From positions 2,698,501-2,762,500 of the forward strand of contig NC_015976.1 in assembly GCF_000283515.1 (NCBI RefSeq): a DNA stretch of 64,000 nt, written 5' to 3'. The position numbers and the translations under genes were made by a program. Below the pieces are notes generated by a model. The model saw only the letters and a list, made by a program, of their open reading frames with translations. It had not been told where the DNA came from and made no database searches. The stretch comes from Sphingobium sp. SYK-6. GTDB lineage: Bacteria; Pseudomonadota; Alphaproteobacteria; Sphingomonadales; Sphingomonadaceae. Positions 37,598 to 47,104 of the stretch are shown piece after piece; within the stretch, counting starts at the first letter, position 1, and each line of letters starts with the position of its first letter.

Positions 37598-38194
37598 TCA
37601 GTCGATCGGGCGGCGGGCGCGCAGGGCCTGCGCGAGCGTGCCTTCGTCCAGATAATCGAGCTCGCCGCCGATCGGCACGCCATGGGCAAGCTGGGTCAGC
37701 CGCACCGGATAGGCTTCCAGCCGCTCCGCGATGTAGTGCGCCGTCGTCTGCCCCTCGAGCGTCGCGTTCATCGCGAGCACGACTTCATCGATGCCGCCCT
37801 GCGCGACCCGCTGCACCAGCGGCGCGATCGCCAGATCCTCGGGGCGCACCCCTTCGAGCGCGGAAAGCCGCCCGCCCAGCACATGGAAGCGGCCGGGGAA
37901 CAGGCGCGACTTCTCCAGTGCCCAGAGATCGGCCACATCCTCGACCACGCACAGCGCGCGTCCGTCGCGGCGCGGGTCCGCGCAGATGCCGCAGGGATCG
38001 ATCGTGTCGATATTGCCGCAGATGGCGCACTGGACCATACGCTCGTTCACGGATTCGAGCGCACGCAGCAGCGGCGCCAGTGCGGTCTCCCGCTTCTGCA
38101 GGAGATGCAGCACCGCGCGCCGGGCGGATCGGGGCCCCAGACCGGGGAGCCGGGCAAGCGCCTGCGTGAGCGCGTCGATCTCGGGTGAAGACAT
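37598..38194 (-). CDS. recR: Recombination protein RecR
   Basis: A 198-aa DNA-repair mediator that works with RecF and RecO to load RecA at gaps. It has the N-terminal helix-hairpin-helix ([20 protein letters not shown]), the four-cysteine zinc finger ([16 protein letters not shown]), and the Toprim domain ([35 protein letters not shown]). C-terminal [28 protein letters not shown] is the family signature. ATG 38194 gives the normal N-terminus; no strong Shine-Dalgarno is visible. It is divergent from fmt across about 50 bp. No dnaX or YbaB gene is adjacent. Confidence 0.96.
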   Translation of the reverse strand: MSSPEIDALTQALARLPGLGPRSARRAVLHLLQKRETALAPLLRALESVNERMVQCAICGNIDTIDPCGICADPRRDGRALCVVEDVADLWALEKSRLFPGRFHVLGGRLSALEGVRPEDLAIAPLVQRVAQGGIDEVVLAMNATLEGQTTAHYIAERLEAYPVRLTQLAHGVPIGGELDYLDEGTLAQALRARRPID

Positions 38195-38247
38195 AAGCGC
38201 CAAATAAGGGCTTGCACTCGCGCCGCACAAGCGTTTCAGAGCAAGCC

Positions 38248-39156
38248 ATGCGGATCACCTTCATGGGCACGCCCGATTTCGCCGTGCCGACGCTCGACGC
38301 GCTGGTCGATGCCGGCCATGCCGTCGCGGCTGTCTACACCCAGCCCCCGCGCCCGGCCGGCCGGGGCAAGGCGCCGCGCCCCAGCCCCGTGCAGATGCGG
38401 GCGGAAGCGCTTGGCCTTCCCGTCCGCACGCCGCTCAGCCTGCGCGAGGAAGCCGAGCAGCTCGCCTTCGACGATCTTGAGCCGGATGTCGCGGTCGTCG
38501 CCGCTTATGGGCTCATCCTGCCGCCGCCGGTCCTGCATGCGCCGCGCCTGGGTTGCCTCAACGTCCATGCCTCGCTGCTTCCCCGCTGGCGCGGCGCTGC
38601 GCCCATCCAGCGCGCCATTCTCGCGGGCGATGCGGAGACCGGCGTCACCATCATGGCCATGGGCAAGGGGCTCGATACCGGGCCGATGCTGGCCGCCCTG
38701 CGCACGCCCGTCGACGGCAAGACCGCGGGCGACCTCACGGGCGAGCTGGCCGTGAAGGGCGCGGCCCTGATGATCGAGGTTCTCGCCAATCTCGGCGCTT
38801 ATCCGCCCGTGGTGCAGCCCGAGGACGGCGTCACTTATGCCGAGAAGATCGGCAAGGCGGAGGCGCGGCTCGATTTCACGCGCCCGGCCGATCTGGTGCA
38901 GCGGCAGGTCCAGGCCTTCAATCCCCCCGGCGCCTGGTTCGAGCTGGGCGGCGAGAGGATCCGGATCCTCGATGCCGTGCCGGCGCCGGATAGCGGTCCG
39001 CCGGGCACCGTCCTGGCGAGCGAGGGCGAGATGCTGATCGCGTGCGGCACCGGCGCGCTCGCGCCGCGCCTTGTCCAGCGCGCCGGCCGCAATCCGATGC
39101 CGACGGCCGAGCTGCTGCGCGGCTTTCCCATTCCCGCCGGCACGATGCTCGGATGA
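38248..39156 (+). CDS. fmt: Methionyl-tRNA formyltransferase
   Basis: Formylates Met-tRNA-fMet for translation initiation using 10-formyl-THF; 302 aa. N-terminal [19 protein letters not shown] and the THF-binding/catalytic block [33 protein letters not shown] (containing the Asn-His-Asp trio across NVHAS and the later GLDTGPML) are diagnostic. A C-terminal OB-like domain follows ([18 protein letters not shown]). ATG 38248 matches the family start. Its stop overlaps truA as ATGA, a translationally coupled pair common in alphaproteobacteria. Confidence 0.97.
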   Translation: MRITFMGTPDFAVPTLDALVDAGHAVAAVYTQPPRPAGRGKAPRPSPVQMRAEALGLPVRTPLSLREEAEQLAFDDLEPDVAVVAAYGLILPPPVLHAPRLGCLNVHASLLPRWRGAAPIQRAILAGDAETGVTIMAMGKGLDTGPMLAALRTPVDGKTAGDLTGELAVKGAALMIEVLANLGAYPPVVQPEDGVTYAEKIGKAEARLDFTRPADLVQRQVQAFNPPGAWFELGGERIRILDAVPAPDSGPPGTVLASEGEMLIACGTGALAPRLVQRAGRNPMPTAELLRGFPIPAGTMLG

Positions 39157-39908
39157 CCCGCTTCGCGCTCACCGTGGAATTTGACGGCCGTCCCTATATG
39201 GGCTGGCAGCGTCAGGCCCATGGGCCGAGCGTGCAGCAGCATATCGAGGAAGCGCTGGGCCGGATCGTCGGCGCGCCGCCGGTCGTCCATTGCGCGGGCC
39301 GCACCGATGCCGGCGTTCACGCCCTCGCCATGCGGGCCCATGTCGATCTGGACAGCGCGATCACCCCGTTCCGCCTGATGGAGGCCCTGAACGCGCATCT
39401 GCGCCCGGAGCCGATCGCCATCATCGGCTGCGAAACGGTCGCCGATGACTGGCATGCCCGCTTTTCCTGCCTCGCCCGGTCCTATGATTATCGCATCCTC
39501 AATCGCCGCGCGCCGCTCACTTTCGAGCAGGGACTGGTCTGGCGCGTGCCGCAACCGCTGGACAGCGGACGCATGCACGAGGCCGCGCAGCAGCTGGTGG
39601 GCCGGCATGACTTCACCACCTTTCGCTCCGCCCAGTGCCAGGCCGACAGCCCGGTGCGGACGCTGGACCGGCTCGACGTGATCCGCACCGGCGAGCGCAT
39701 CAGCGTCCTCGCCCGGGCTCGCAGCTTCCTGCATCATCAGGTCCGGTCCATGGTTGGCTGCCTCGTCATGGTCGGCGCCGGAAGCTGGTCCGTTTCCGAT
39801 CTCAAGGCCGCGCTCGATGCCCGCGACCGCGCCGCGCTCGGGCATAACGCGCCGCCGGACGGCCTCTATTTCGTCGCCGCTTTCTATCCCGGGGAGCCGT
39901 CCCGCTAA
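39153..39908 (+). CDS. truA: tRNA pseudouridine(38-40) synthase
   Basis: Isomerises uridines 38-40 in the anticodon arm of tRNAs; 251 aa. The catalytic aspartate is D52 in [29 protein letters not shown] at the N-terminus and [20 protein letters not shown] near the C-terminus are family signatures. The ATG overlaps the fmt stop codon; a longer in-frame extension through fmt is a coincidence. It is followed after 15 bp by a hemerythrin-like gene. Confidence 0.97.
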   Translation: MTRFALTVEFDGRPYMGWQRQAHGPSVQQHIEEALGRIVGAPPVVHCAGRTDAGVHALAMRAHVDLDSAITPFRLMEALNAHLRPEPIAIIGCETVADDWHARFSCLARSYDYRILNRRAPLTFEQGLVWRVPQPLDSGRMHEAAQQLVGRHDFTTFRSAQCQADSPVRTLDRLDVIRTGERISVLARARSFLHHQVRSMVGCLVMVGAGSWSVSDLKAALDARDRAALGHNAPPDGLYFVAAFYPGEPSR

Positions 39909-39923
39909 GGAATTGTCAATCTT

Positions 39924-40409
39924 GTGAGAATAGGCCGGCACGCTGGGCGCTCGACGACGGCCGCCTTTCCTGCACTGGCTCAATGGATGGAACTCGATTT
40001 CTTCAAGGCGGAACACGCCGTGCTGCTCGATCTCCGGCAGCGACTGCTGGACGGCATGGACGATGGACGGAGCGATCTCGCCCGGCTCCGCGCCCGCTTG
40101 AGCGGCCTCCTCCTCAAGCATCTCGCCAAGGAGGATCGTCACCTTTACCCGTCCCTCAAGCGGCTGGACGAGAGCGTCGCAGCCCTGCTTGCCGCGAAAT
40201 ATGAACGCGAGATGGGCGATCTGGCGGCGCGCTGGTGCGCCGCGTTGTCGGACTGGCCGGAAGACCGGATCGCGCAGGACCGGAACGGCTTCTGCACGCG
40301 CATGCGTCCGTTGCTCGATGCGCTGGCCAGTCGCATCCACCGCGAGGAGCATGATCTCTATCCCGCTTATGCCGCGGCGCTCGCGGACGCGGCCGCCGCC
40401 ACGCACTGA
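39924..40409 (+). CDS. Hemerythrin-domain protein
   Basis: A 161-aa small helical protein with a diiron-type hemerythrin HHE domain. Likely iron ligands are in FFKAEHAVLL, LKHLAKEDRHLYP and SRIHREEHDLYP, giving the HxxxE...HxxxE pattern on four helices. Such proteins bind O2 or NO or supply iron for repair, and none of these can be chosen here. GTG 39924 has AGGA upstream; ATG 39987 is an alternative that would begin closer to the domain (MELDFFKAEH). The gene is just downstream of truA and ends five bases from the convergent amidotransferase gene. Confidence 0.85.
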   Translation: MRIGRHAGRSTTAAFPALAQWMELDFFKAEHAVLLDLRQRLLDGMDDGRSDLARLRARLSGLLLKHLAKEDRHLYPSLKRLDESVAALLAAKYEREMGDLAARWCAALSDWPEDRIAQDRNGFCTRMRPLLDALASRIHREEHDLYPAYAAALADAAAATH

Positions 40410-40414
40410 GGCGG

Positions 40415-42313
40415 TCAGCCGAGCCCGAAGAGCCGGCCCAGCGCCTTGTCGAGCATGACCAGCTGCCAGAGCAGGCGTCCATGATCGCTCAGGCCGCTGC
40501 GATGCGTCTCGGCGAGGCGACCGATCCGGCGCATGTCGAACCATTCTGTCCGCGCAAGGGCGGATCCGCCCGCGATCGCCCGCGCCTCGCCCGCGAGCGC
40601 ACCCCGGAACCATTCGCTGACCGGCGTCGAAAAGCCCATTTTGGGCCGGTAGAGCAGGTCCAGCGGCAGCCGGTCCTCCATGCTCTTCTTGAGCAGATAT
40701 TTGCCCGAGCGCCCGCGAATGCGCTGGCGGACCGGCAGGCGCGCCGCGAACTCGACCAGCCGATGGTCGAGCATCGGCTCGCGCGCTTCCAGGCTCACGG
40801 CCATGCTCATGCGGTCGGTCTTGGTGAGGATGTCGCCCGGCAGCCAGATCTTGATGTCCGCATATTGCGCCCGGTCGATGGCGTCGCGTGCCGGCGCATT
40901 CCGCATGGCGGCCACATAGCGGTCCTCGGCGCGATGGCCCTGCAGGCCTGACCGGGCGAGATCGGTGAAAAGCGCGGCGCGCAGCGGCGCGGGCGTCACA
41001 CCCACCGATGCGGCATAGGCCTCCGCCCCGTCGGCCGCGAGCGCCTGCAGCGTGGTGCGGGCGCGCAGGAAGCGCGGCGCCCAGTCCGCCTTGGGATAGA
41101 TCGCGCCCAGCGATCCGAACACCGCGCGGCGGACGCCCGCAGGCAGGACGCGCCGCGCCATTTCCTCGCGATGCTGGAACAGGTGGCGCCGATAGCCGGC
41201 GAAGGCCTCGTCCGCCCCGTCGCCGGACAGCGCGACGGTGACGGTCTCGCGCGCCAGCTCGCAGACCCGGAAGGTCGGCAGGGCCGAGGCATCCGCGAAC
41301 GGCTCGTCGAAATGGTCGGCGATCCGGTCGATCAGCGAAAAATCGTCGGGCGAGACGATCCGGCTGCGATGATCGGTGCCGAAGCGCCGGGCAACGCGCT
41401 CGGCATGCGCGGTCTCGTCCAGCGCGGCGACGTCGAAGCCAATGGTGCAGGTCCGGACCGGCTGCCGGCTGTTTTCCGCCATCAGCGCGACCACCGCGCT
41501 GCTGTCCACGCCGCCGGAAAGGAAAGCGCCGAGCGGCACGTCGGCCACCATCCGCGAGCGGACGGCGTCACGCAGCTTCTCCCGCAATGTCTCTTCCAGC
41601 ACCTCAGGCCGCGCGGTCTCGCGATCGGCGAAGCTGATGTCCCAGTAGCGGCGCGGCGCGGGCAGCGGGCGCCCCCGCACCGCCAGCAGATGCTCGCCCG
41701 CCGCGAGCTTCTTGACGCCTTTCACGATGCAACTGTCGTCCGGCACATAGCCATAGGCCAGATAGTCCTCGACGGCGGTCAGCTCCGGCTCGCGCCGCAG
41801 GCCGGGATGCGCGAGCAGGCCCTTGAGTTCCGAGGCGAAGATCAGGCTGCCATCGGCCAGCGAGGCATAATGGAGCGGCTTCACGCCGAACCGGTCGCGC
41901 ACCAGCCACAGCGATTGCGTGCGCAGGTCGTACAGCGCGAAGGCGAACATGCCGTTGAGGCGATCGACGCATTGCTCGCCCCATTGCCGCCAGCCATGCA
42001 GGATGACTTCGGTGTCGCTCTGCGTACGGAACACATGGCCGCGTTCTTCCAGCTCGCGGCGCAGTTCCGCGAAATTGTAGATCTCGCCATTGAAGGTGAC
42101 GACGATGTCGCCCTCGCTCGTCGCCATGGGCTGCGCGCCGCCGCCCAGATCGATGATGGAGAGGCGCAGATGCCCCAGCCCGATGCCGGGCCCCATCCAC
42201 AGGCCCGATCCGTCCGGCCCGCGATGCTCCATCGGCGCGAGCATGGCGCGCACGCGCGCTTCCTCGACCGGCTTGGCCGTCCCGACGTGAAAGATGCCTG
42301 CGATGCCGCACAT
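40415..42313 (-). CDS. asnB: XrtA-locus asparagine synthase-like amidotransferase
   Basis: A 632-aa glutamine-dependent amidotransferase. The N-terminal class II glutaminase domain starts with the nucleophile Cys2 (MCGIAGIFHVG) and includes RGPDGSGLW and FNGEIYNF. The C-terminal asparagine-synthase domain has the PP-loop SGGVDSSAVVAL and DRMSMAVSLEAREPMLDHRL. As the last gene of the exosortase A polysaccharide operon, it fits the XrtA/PEP-CTERM-system amidotransferase subfamily, thought to amidate a sugar or amino acid in the exported polymer instead of making free asparagine. It lies 11 bp after xrtA. Ordinary AsnB function cannot be excluded from sequence alone. Confidence 0.93.
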   Translation of the reverse strand: MCGIAGIFHVGTAKPVEEARVRAMLAPMEHRGPDGSGLWMGPGIGLGHLRLSIIDLGGGAQPMATSEGDIVVTFNGEIYNFAELRRELEERGHVFRTQSDTEVILHGWRQWGEQCVDRLNGMFAFALYDLRTQSLWLVRDRFGVKPLHYASLADGSLIFASELKGLLAHPGLRREPELTAVEDYLAYGYVPDDSCIVKGVKKLAAGEHLLAVRGRPLPAPRRYWDISFADRETARPEVLEETLREKLRDAVRSRMVADVPLGAFLSGGVDSSAVVALMAENSRQPVRTCTIGFDVAALDETAHAERVARRFGTDHRSRIVSPDDFSLIDRIADHFDEPFADASALPTFRVCELARETVTVALSGDGADEAFAGYRRHLFQHREEMARRVLPAGVRRAVFGSLGAIYPKADWAPRFLRARTTLQALAADGAEAYAASVGVTPAPLRAALFTDLARSGLQGHRAEDRYVAAMRNAPARDAIDRAQYADIKIWLPGDILTKTDRMSMAVSLEAREPMLDHRLVEFAARLPVRQRIRGRSGKYLLKKSMEDRLPLDLLYRPKMGFSTPVSEWFRGALAGEARAIAGGSALARTEWFDMRRIGRLAETHRSGLSDHGRLLWQLVMLDKALGRLFGLG

Positions 42314-42324
42314 GAGCTGCGCGC

Positions 42325-43887
42325 CTAGCGGATCGCGAGGCTGCGGTCAGCCAAATCTTCGATCGGCCCGAGCGCCTTCGTGAAATCGGCCAGCGCCCGC
42401 TGCGCCTGAGCCTCTCCCTGCGGGCCGGGCGGGACCGGCGTGCTGAGCAGGATCGCCATCGCGCGCTGGTCGCGCCCGAGCAGCCTTGCCTTGAGCGTCT
42501 CCAGCTTGACGCGCCCGGCCTGTCCGGTGAGCTGGCCGCCGACGCGATAATATGTGTGGACGAGGCGCCGTTGCGGCTTGGGTCCGGCAAGCATGTCGCC
42601 CCGTGCCCGGTCCGGCGCGCGGGCGGGCGATTCCCAGGCCCAGTCCCCGCCTTCGTCTTCCGGCGCGACGGCCCCCTGGCCGAAGCCGACCAGTTCCTTC
42701 CCGTCCTCCTGCCAGGCGAAGAACACCAGCGCGAGGTCGACGACGCGGTCCGCCCCGTCGCGATAATGAGTCATCACGATGCGGTCGGCGCCCCGGTAAT
42801 GCGGGTCCCAGCGCGGCAGCAGCGGCAGGCGCTCCTGCGTCCAGCCCGCGACTTGCGGCGGCGTGGTGACGGGCGGCAGCGCGGTCGAGAGCGCGCTGCT
42901 GGCGCTCGCCCAGCCCACTGGCGCGAGCATCGCCAGCGCAGCCGCCGGCAGAATGGCGGCGCTGGCCCTTGGCGCGCCCGCCGCACCCTGCAGCCGGGCC
43001 GGATCGAACCACGGATCTGACGGCGCCCGGTCGAAGAACGGCCGACCCGCCACCAGCACCAGCACCAGCACCAGCGCGAAGAAGAGCCAGCCATAGAACA
43101 CATGGTCCACCACTACGGCGGCATCCACGCTGCTGTGATAGGCGACCAGCATGATGCCGAAGGCGCGCACGCCATTCGCCAGCAGGCAGATCGCCAGCGC
43201 CCCCGCCACGAAAAGCAGCCGGCGCAATGTGCTGCGAAAGCAGAGATGCGCCACCAGCGTGGAGAAGGCGGCCATGGCGATGAGGAATCCGGTGCCGCTG
43301 CACGCTTCGGCCACGCGGAAATAGGCATTGGGCGTGGTGATGAAGATGCCCGATATCTCCGCCGGCACGCCCGCCAGCCAGAGCAGGCCGATCGCCATGC
43401 GGGCGGTGAGAATCTGCAGCACCGGCTCGGCCTCGGTGCCGAACGGGATCATGAACAGCGCATAGAACAGCGGGAAGGCCAGCGCGCGGCCGACCGCGGG
43501 CCCAAGCACCGTCAGCACGATGCCCTGCGCCATCACCACCAAAGCGGCATGGCGGAACAGCGCCACGCCGCCCGCCCAGCCGAGCAGCCAGGCGAACGCG
43601 CCCAGCCCCAGCCACGCCAGCGCGGGCCACCAGCCGACCGCCTCGAGCTGCCGGAGCGCCGGGACGCGCTGCCGCACCAGCCAGCCGATGATGAAGGGAA
43701 GGAACACGCAATGCCCGTAGGAACTGCTGCGCAGCCACACCTGCACCATGTCGATGATGTCGGCATGGAAGAGCAGCGCGAACAGCACGCCGAGCACCGC
43801 CAGCCGCACCAGAGCGGCGCGCCATTCGCCGCTCTGCCGGATGACCTGCGGCGCCCGCATGTGCTGGAAGGCCGGTCTCATGTTCAT
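42325..43887 (-). CDS. xrtA: Exosortase A fused to EpsI domain
   Basis: A 520-aa integral membrane transpeptidase-like enzyme. Exosortase catalytic residues are C196 in EACSGTGF, R241 in NGVRAFGI and H262 in DHVFYGW, within eight or so helices. The C-terminal portion from about residue 340 is a periplasmic EpsI (DUF3485) domain with PPQVAGWTQERLP and VDLALVFFAWQEDGKELVG. Exosortases cut and re-attach PEP-CTERM proteins; EpsI is linked to methanolan-type polysaccharide loci. ATG 43887 overlaps the stop of the upstream glycosyltransferase (ATGA). The long frame extending upstream of it is not used. Confidence 0.94.
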   Translation of the reverse strand: MNMRPAFQHMRAPQVIRQSGEWRAALVRLAVLGVLFALLFHADIIDMVQVWLRSSSYGHCVFLPFIIGWLVRQRVPALRQLEAVGWWPALAWLGLGAFAWLLGWAGGVALFRHAALVVMAQGIVLTVLGPAVGRALAFPLFYALFMIPFGTEAEPVLQILTARMAIGLLWLAGVPAEISGIFITTPNAYFRVAEACSGTGFLIAMAAFSTLVAHLCFRSTLRRLLFVAGALAICLLANGVRAFGIMLVAYHSSVDAAVVVDHVFYGWLFFALVLVLVLVAGRPFFDRAPSDPWFDPARLQGAAGAPRASAAILPAAALAMLAPVGWASASSALSTALPPVTTPPQVAGWTQERLPLLPRWDPHYRGADRIVMTHYRDGADRVVDLALVFFAWQEDGKELVGFGQGAVAPEDEGGDWAWESPARAPDRARGDMLAGPKPQRRLVHTYYRVGGQLTGQAGRVKLETLKARLLGRDQRAMAILLSTPVPPGPQGEAQAQRALADFTKALGPIEDLADRSLAIR

Positions 43888-45128
43888 GCCGCCGCGCCGG
43901 TCTGCCGGTCGCCGAAGAGCATGTCTTCCAGCGGCGCCATCGCGGCCGCCCAGCCATAGCGCGCCTGCACGCGGGCGCGGGCAGCAGCGCCCAGCGCTGC
44001 CCGGCGCGCGGGGTCGGCCAGCAGGCCCAGCACGAGCGCGGCCAGCGCATCCGGTCCCGACGCAACCAGCAGGTCGCGCCCGTCGATCGCGTCGATGCCT
44101 TCCGCCGCCGGGGCCGAGGCCACGACCGCGCGGCCCATCGCCATCGCTTCCAGCACCTTGTTCTGGATCCCGCGCGCCAGCTGCAGCGGCACGACGACGA
44201 CTTGCGCGGCGGCGAGCCATGGCCGCACGTCCGGCACGGCGCCGGTCACGATCAGCCCCGGCAGGTCCGCCAGCGCCCGTATCTCGGCGGTGGGATCGCG
44301 CCCCACCACCGCGAACTGCGCCGTCTCGTCAGCCTGCCGGATGGCGGGAAAGCCGTGGCGCGCGAAGTCGATCACGGCCTCGATATTGGGCCGGTAATCC
44401 ATCTGGCCGGTGAAGACGATCAGCGGCCCGGTCACCGGCAGCGCGTTGAGAGCGATCGGCGAGACCTTCGCCGGATCGAAATAGGCCGTGTCGACGCCGT
44501 TCTCCAGCGCGCGCACCCGCTCCGGCGGCAGCGCCGCGCCCTCGCGGAACAGGCGCGCCTCGGCATCGGAGACGAATAGCGAGACGTCCGCCCGCGCGGC
44601 GACTTCCCGCTCATAAGCGGCAAGCAGGCGCCCCTCACGCCGGTGGATCCACGCCATCGCCCCCCGCTCCGCCGCGCCATAAGCCGCGAACTTGGCCGAA
44701 TCGACATCCACGAAATCCATCACGAAGCGGCAACCGGGCGGCAGGTCGCGCGCATATTGGGCCACTTGTCCGGAGAAGGCGAACACCGCGCGGATCGGCC
44801 GCTCCGCCAGCACCTGCCGCACCCAGTCGCGCATCTGTGCGCTTTCGAACAGCGAGACGGACAGGGGCGCGCGCCGCGCCAGTCCGCGCAGGGCCGCCTT
44901 CGCCCGGCCACCCGGCCGCCGCACCACGCACTGGCTGGCGGTGAGATTGGCCATTTCCGGCGCGAAGCTCTCGTCCCGCGCATCGTCCGCGAAGCAGCCG
45001 ACATGCACCGGCGCCAGCGCCGCCAGCGCGCGCAGCTCATGATGCGAGCGGATCTTGTCGCCCCGGTCCGGCGGCCAGGGAATGCGATGGCTGAGGAACA
45101 GGATCTCGCCGCGCCCGCTGTCGTCCAT
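43884..45128 (-). CDS. XrtA-system glycosyltransferase (TIGR03087-like, GT4)
   Basis: A 414-aa glycosyltransferase with a GT-B fold. FLSHRIPWPPDRGDKIRSHHEL near the N-terminus is typical of the PEP-CTERM/XrtA subfamily. The donor-binding half has VSPIALNALPVTGPLIVFTGQMDYRPNIEAV and the E-x7-E-like end QNKVLEAMAMGRAVVAS. It probably adds one sugar to the lipid-linked repeat unit in the cytoplasm. The start at 45128 overlaps the FemAB stop (TGATG), and its own stop overlaps xrtA, so it is tightly coupled in the operon. Confidence 0.92.
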   Translation of the reverse strand: MDDSGRGEILFLSHRIPWPPDRGDKIRSHHELRALAALAPVHVGCFADDARDESFAPEMANLTASQCVVRRPGGRAKAALRGLARRAPLSVSLFESAQMRDWVRQVLAERPIRAVFAFSGQVAQYARDLPPGCRFVMDFVDVDSAKFAAYGAAERGAMAWIHRREGRLLAAYEREVAARADVSLFVSDAEARLFREGAALPPERVRALENGVDTAYFDPAKVSPIALNALPVTGPLIVFTGQMDYRPNIEAVIDFARHGFPAIRQADETAQFAVVGRDPTAEIRALADLPGLIVTGAVPDVRPWLAAAQVVVVPLQLARGIQNKVLEAMAMGRAVVASAPAAEGIDAIDGRDLLVASGPDALAALVLGLLADPARRAALGAAARARVQARYGWAAAMAPLEDMLFGDRQTGAAA

Positions 45129-46186
45129 CAGCCGAGCCCCCGCGCGATCAGTGGCCCGAGCCGGTCCGCGATGGCAGGCGGCAGCGCTTTCCACAGCGCC
45201 ACCTTGCGCCGATATTGCGGCGAGAGCGGATTGATGTCGCGCGCCTCATGCCCCGGCGCGGCATGGATATGATAAGCCAGCGGCACGCCCTCGAAGCCCC
45301 AGTTCTTCTTGTAGGCCGCCGTCCCGGTGCCGACCTTGGACCGGCCGAAATCGAACTGCGCGCAGCCGCGCTCGCGTCCCCGGCGCATCAGCGCGAAATA
45401 GGCGACTTCATTGGCGCGGGCGAGGCGCGCATCCCGGTCCGCGCCTTGCCAATAGGGCATGATCCGGTCGCCATGATATAGCGCCAGCACCGCCGAGAGC
45501 GGTTGCCCCTGCCCGGAGACGAGCACGATCTCGGCATCCTCGCCAAAGGCGTCCAGCACTTCGTCGAACATCGCGCGGGGGAAGACAGGCGTGCCCAGAT
45601 TGTGGACGCTGCGGCAATAGAGCGCATAGAAGGGATCACGGAACGCCGCATCCCGGCCGAAGCGGATATCGAGGTCATTCGCCAGCCCCTTGCGCACTTC
45701 CGCGCGATGCTTGCGGGGAATGGCGTCGAGCTCCGCCTGATCGTCCGTCGCGAGCGGGCGCACGAAGCCGAGATAGGCATTCGCGCTGGTGTGCCAGCCC
45801 GGGCCCGGCGAAGGACCGCCGCGCAGTTCCACCGTGGGGCAGACCCGGCGCGCGGCAAGGCGCACCGCTGCATCGGCCAGCGCGGCGGCAACCGCCGGAT
45901 CGTCCGCCAGGATGCCGCCATCGACTGCGAAGCCGGAAGAGACCAGCGCGCGGCCGAACAGCGGGCTGTGGATGAGATTGAGCGGCAGGATGCCCGCCGG
46001 CGTGCCCGATATGTCCCCGGCGACCAGCATGATCGCCTGCTGTCCCGTGCCCCGCGCCACCGCGCTGATCCAGGCGGGCCGGTGAAAGGGCGTCGCATCG
46101 GCGCGCCCGGCGATCCAGCGCTCCAGCGCCGCCCGGGCGCGCGGATCGTCGGGATCGATCTCATATATGGGGACGCTGCCCGCCAT
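45128..46186 (-). CDS. XrtA-system FemAB-like acyltransferase
   Basis: A 352-aa protein of the FemAB/GNAT superfamily. Both lobes of the fold are present: FHRPAWISAVARGTGQQAIMLVAGD and the later YWQGADRDARLARANEVAYFALMRRGRERGCAQFDFGRSKVGTGTAAYKKNWGF, the latter a clear signature of the PEP-CTERM-associated FemAB subfamily. These enzymes transfer an amino acid or acyl group; here the target is likely a polysaccharide repeat-unit component. ATG 46186 begins at the conserved N-terminus. It follows the deacetylase gene by 14 bp and overlaps the glycosyltransferase by one base. Confidence 0.92.
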   Translation of the reverse strand: MAGSVPIYEIDPDDPRARAALERWIAGRADATPFHRPAWISAVARGTGQQAIMLVAGDISGTPAGILPLNLIHSPLFGRALVSSGFAVDGGILADDPAVAAALADAAVRLAARRVCPTVELRGGPSPGPGWHTSANAYLGFVRPLATDDQAELDAIPRKHRAEVRKGLANDLDIRFGRDAAFRDPFYALYCRSVHNLGTPVFPRAMFDEVLDAFGEDAEIVLVSGQGQPLSAVLALYHGDRIMPYWQGADRDARLARANEVAYFALMRRGRERGCAQFDFGRSKVGTGTAAYKKNWGFEGVPLAYHIHAAPGHEARDINPLSPQYRRKVALWKALPPAIADRLGPLIARGLG

Positions 46187-46200
46187 GGATAGGCCAGCCC

Positions 46201-47064
46201 TCAAGACGCGGGCGGGAACGGCACGGCCCGCGCCCGCTCCGCCGCCACCAGCCCGTCGATCCGCGCCCACTGGAAATCGTTCAGCAGGCGGCGCAGCTTG
46301 CCGGCCATCGCGCCGAGATTGGTGTAGTGCCGCAGGCGCGAGCGCAAGGGCGCCGAGGCGACGCGCGGCTGGCCGGGATCGATTTCCCAGGGGTGGAAAT
46401 AGAGGATCGCCGGGCGCCCGTCCCGCTGCGTCACCTGCCGGAGCGCCCAGCGGGAAAAGCCGTAGGGCAGCAGGCGGAAGAAGCCCCCGCCCCCGGCCGG
46501 CACGATGCGCCCGCCAAGGCGCGCCGTCGTCACCGGCAGCTCGACCAGATAGCTACCCGGCACCGGCAGGAAGGAGAAGCGCGGCGCCTGCGGCCAGCCA
46601 TAATGATCATGCACGATCGGCGCGACGCTGCTCGAATAGGCATAGCCGGCCTCGGCGAGGATGGGGTGCGCCCAGGGCGTGCGGGCATCGATGGAGAAGC
46701 TCGGCGCGCGATAGCCGGTGACCGCCACGCCGCCGGCCTGCTCCAGCAGGTCGCGCGCTCTGGCGAGGTCCGCGCGGAATTCGTCCGGGCTCATCAGGAA
46801 CACGCGCTTGTGGTCATAGCCATGGCTGGCCAGTTCATGGCCAGCATCGACCACGCGCCGGATCAGCCGCGGGAAGCGCTCCGCGACCCAGCCGAGCGTG
46901 AAGAAGGTGCCGACCACACCCGCCTGCGCGAACATCTCCAGCACGGCCTCGCTGTTGCGCTCGATCCGGCTTTCGCATCCGTCCCAGGCGGCGCGATCGA
47001 TGCACCGCTCGAATGCCCCGACCTGAAACCAGTCCTCAATGTCGACCGACAACCCATTGAGCAC
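46201..47064 (-). CDS. XrtA-system polysaccharide deacetylase (DUF3473 type)
   Basis: A 287-aa NodB-family deacetylase. LSVDIEDWFQVGAF (D-x-E-D with the catalytic Asp) begins the domain; HELASHGYDHKRVFLMSP supplies the metal-binding histidines, GYRAPSFSI the conserved Arg, and YFHPWEIDPGQPR is the C-terminal DUF3473 signature. It probably removes acetyl groups from a sugar of the exported polymer or its lipid-linked precursor. The GTG start at 47064 is preceded by GGGGGAAAGAG; a longer frame continues upstream but without family similarity. The ATPase gene ends 40 bp upstream. Confidence 0.93.
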   Translation of the reverse strand: MLNGLSVDIEDWFQVGAFERCIDRAAWDGCESRIERNSEAVLEMFAQAGVVGTFFTLGWVAERFPRLIRRVVDAGHELASHGYDHKRVFLMSPDEFRADLARARDLLEQAGGVAVTGYRAPSFSIDARTPWAHPILAEAGYAYSSSVAPIVHDHYGWPQAPRFSFLPVPGSYLVELPVTTARLGGRIVPAGGGGFFRLLPYGFSRWALRQVTQRDGRPAILYFHPWEIDPGQPRVASAPLRSRLRHYTNLGAMAGKLRRLLNDFQWARIDGLVAAERARAVPFPPAS

Positions 47065-47104
47065 CGGCTCTTTCCCCCATGCGAGATCGGTTGATGACTG
47101 CCTC

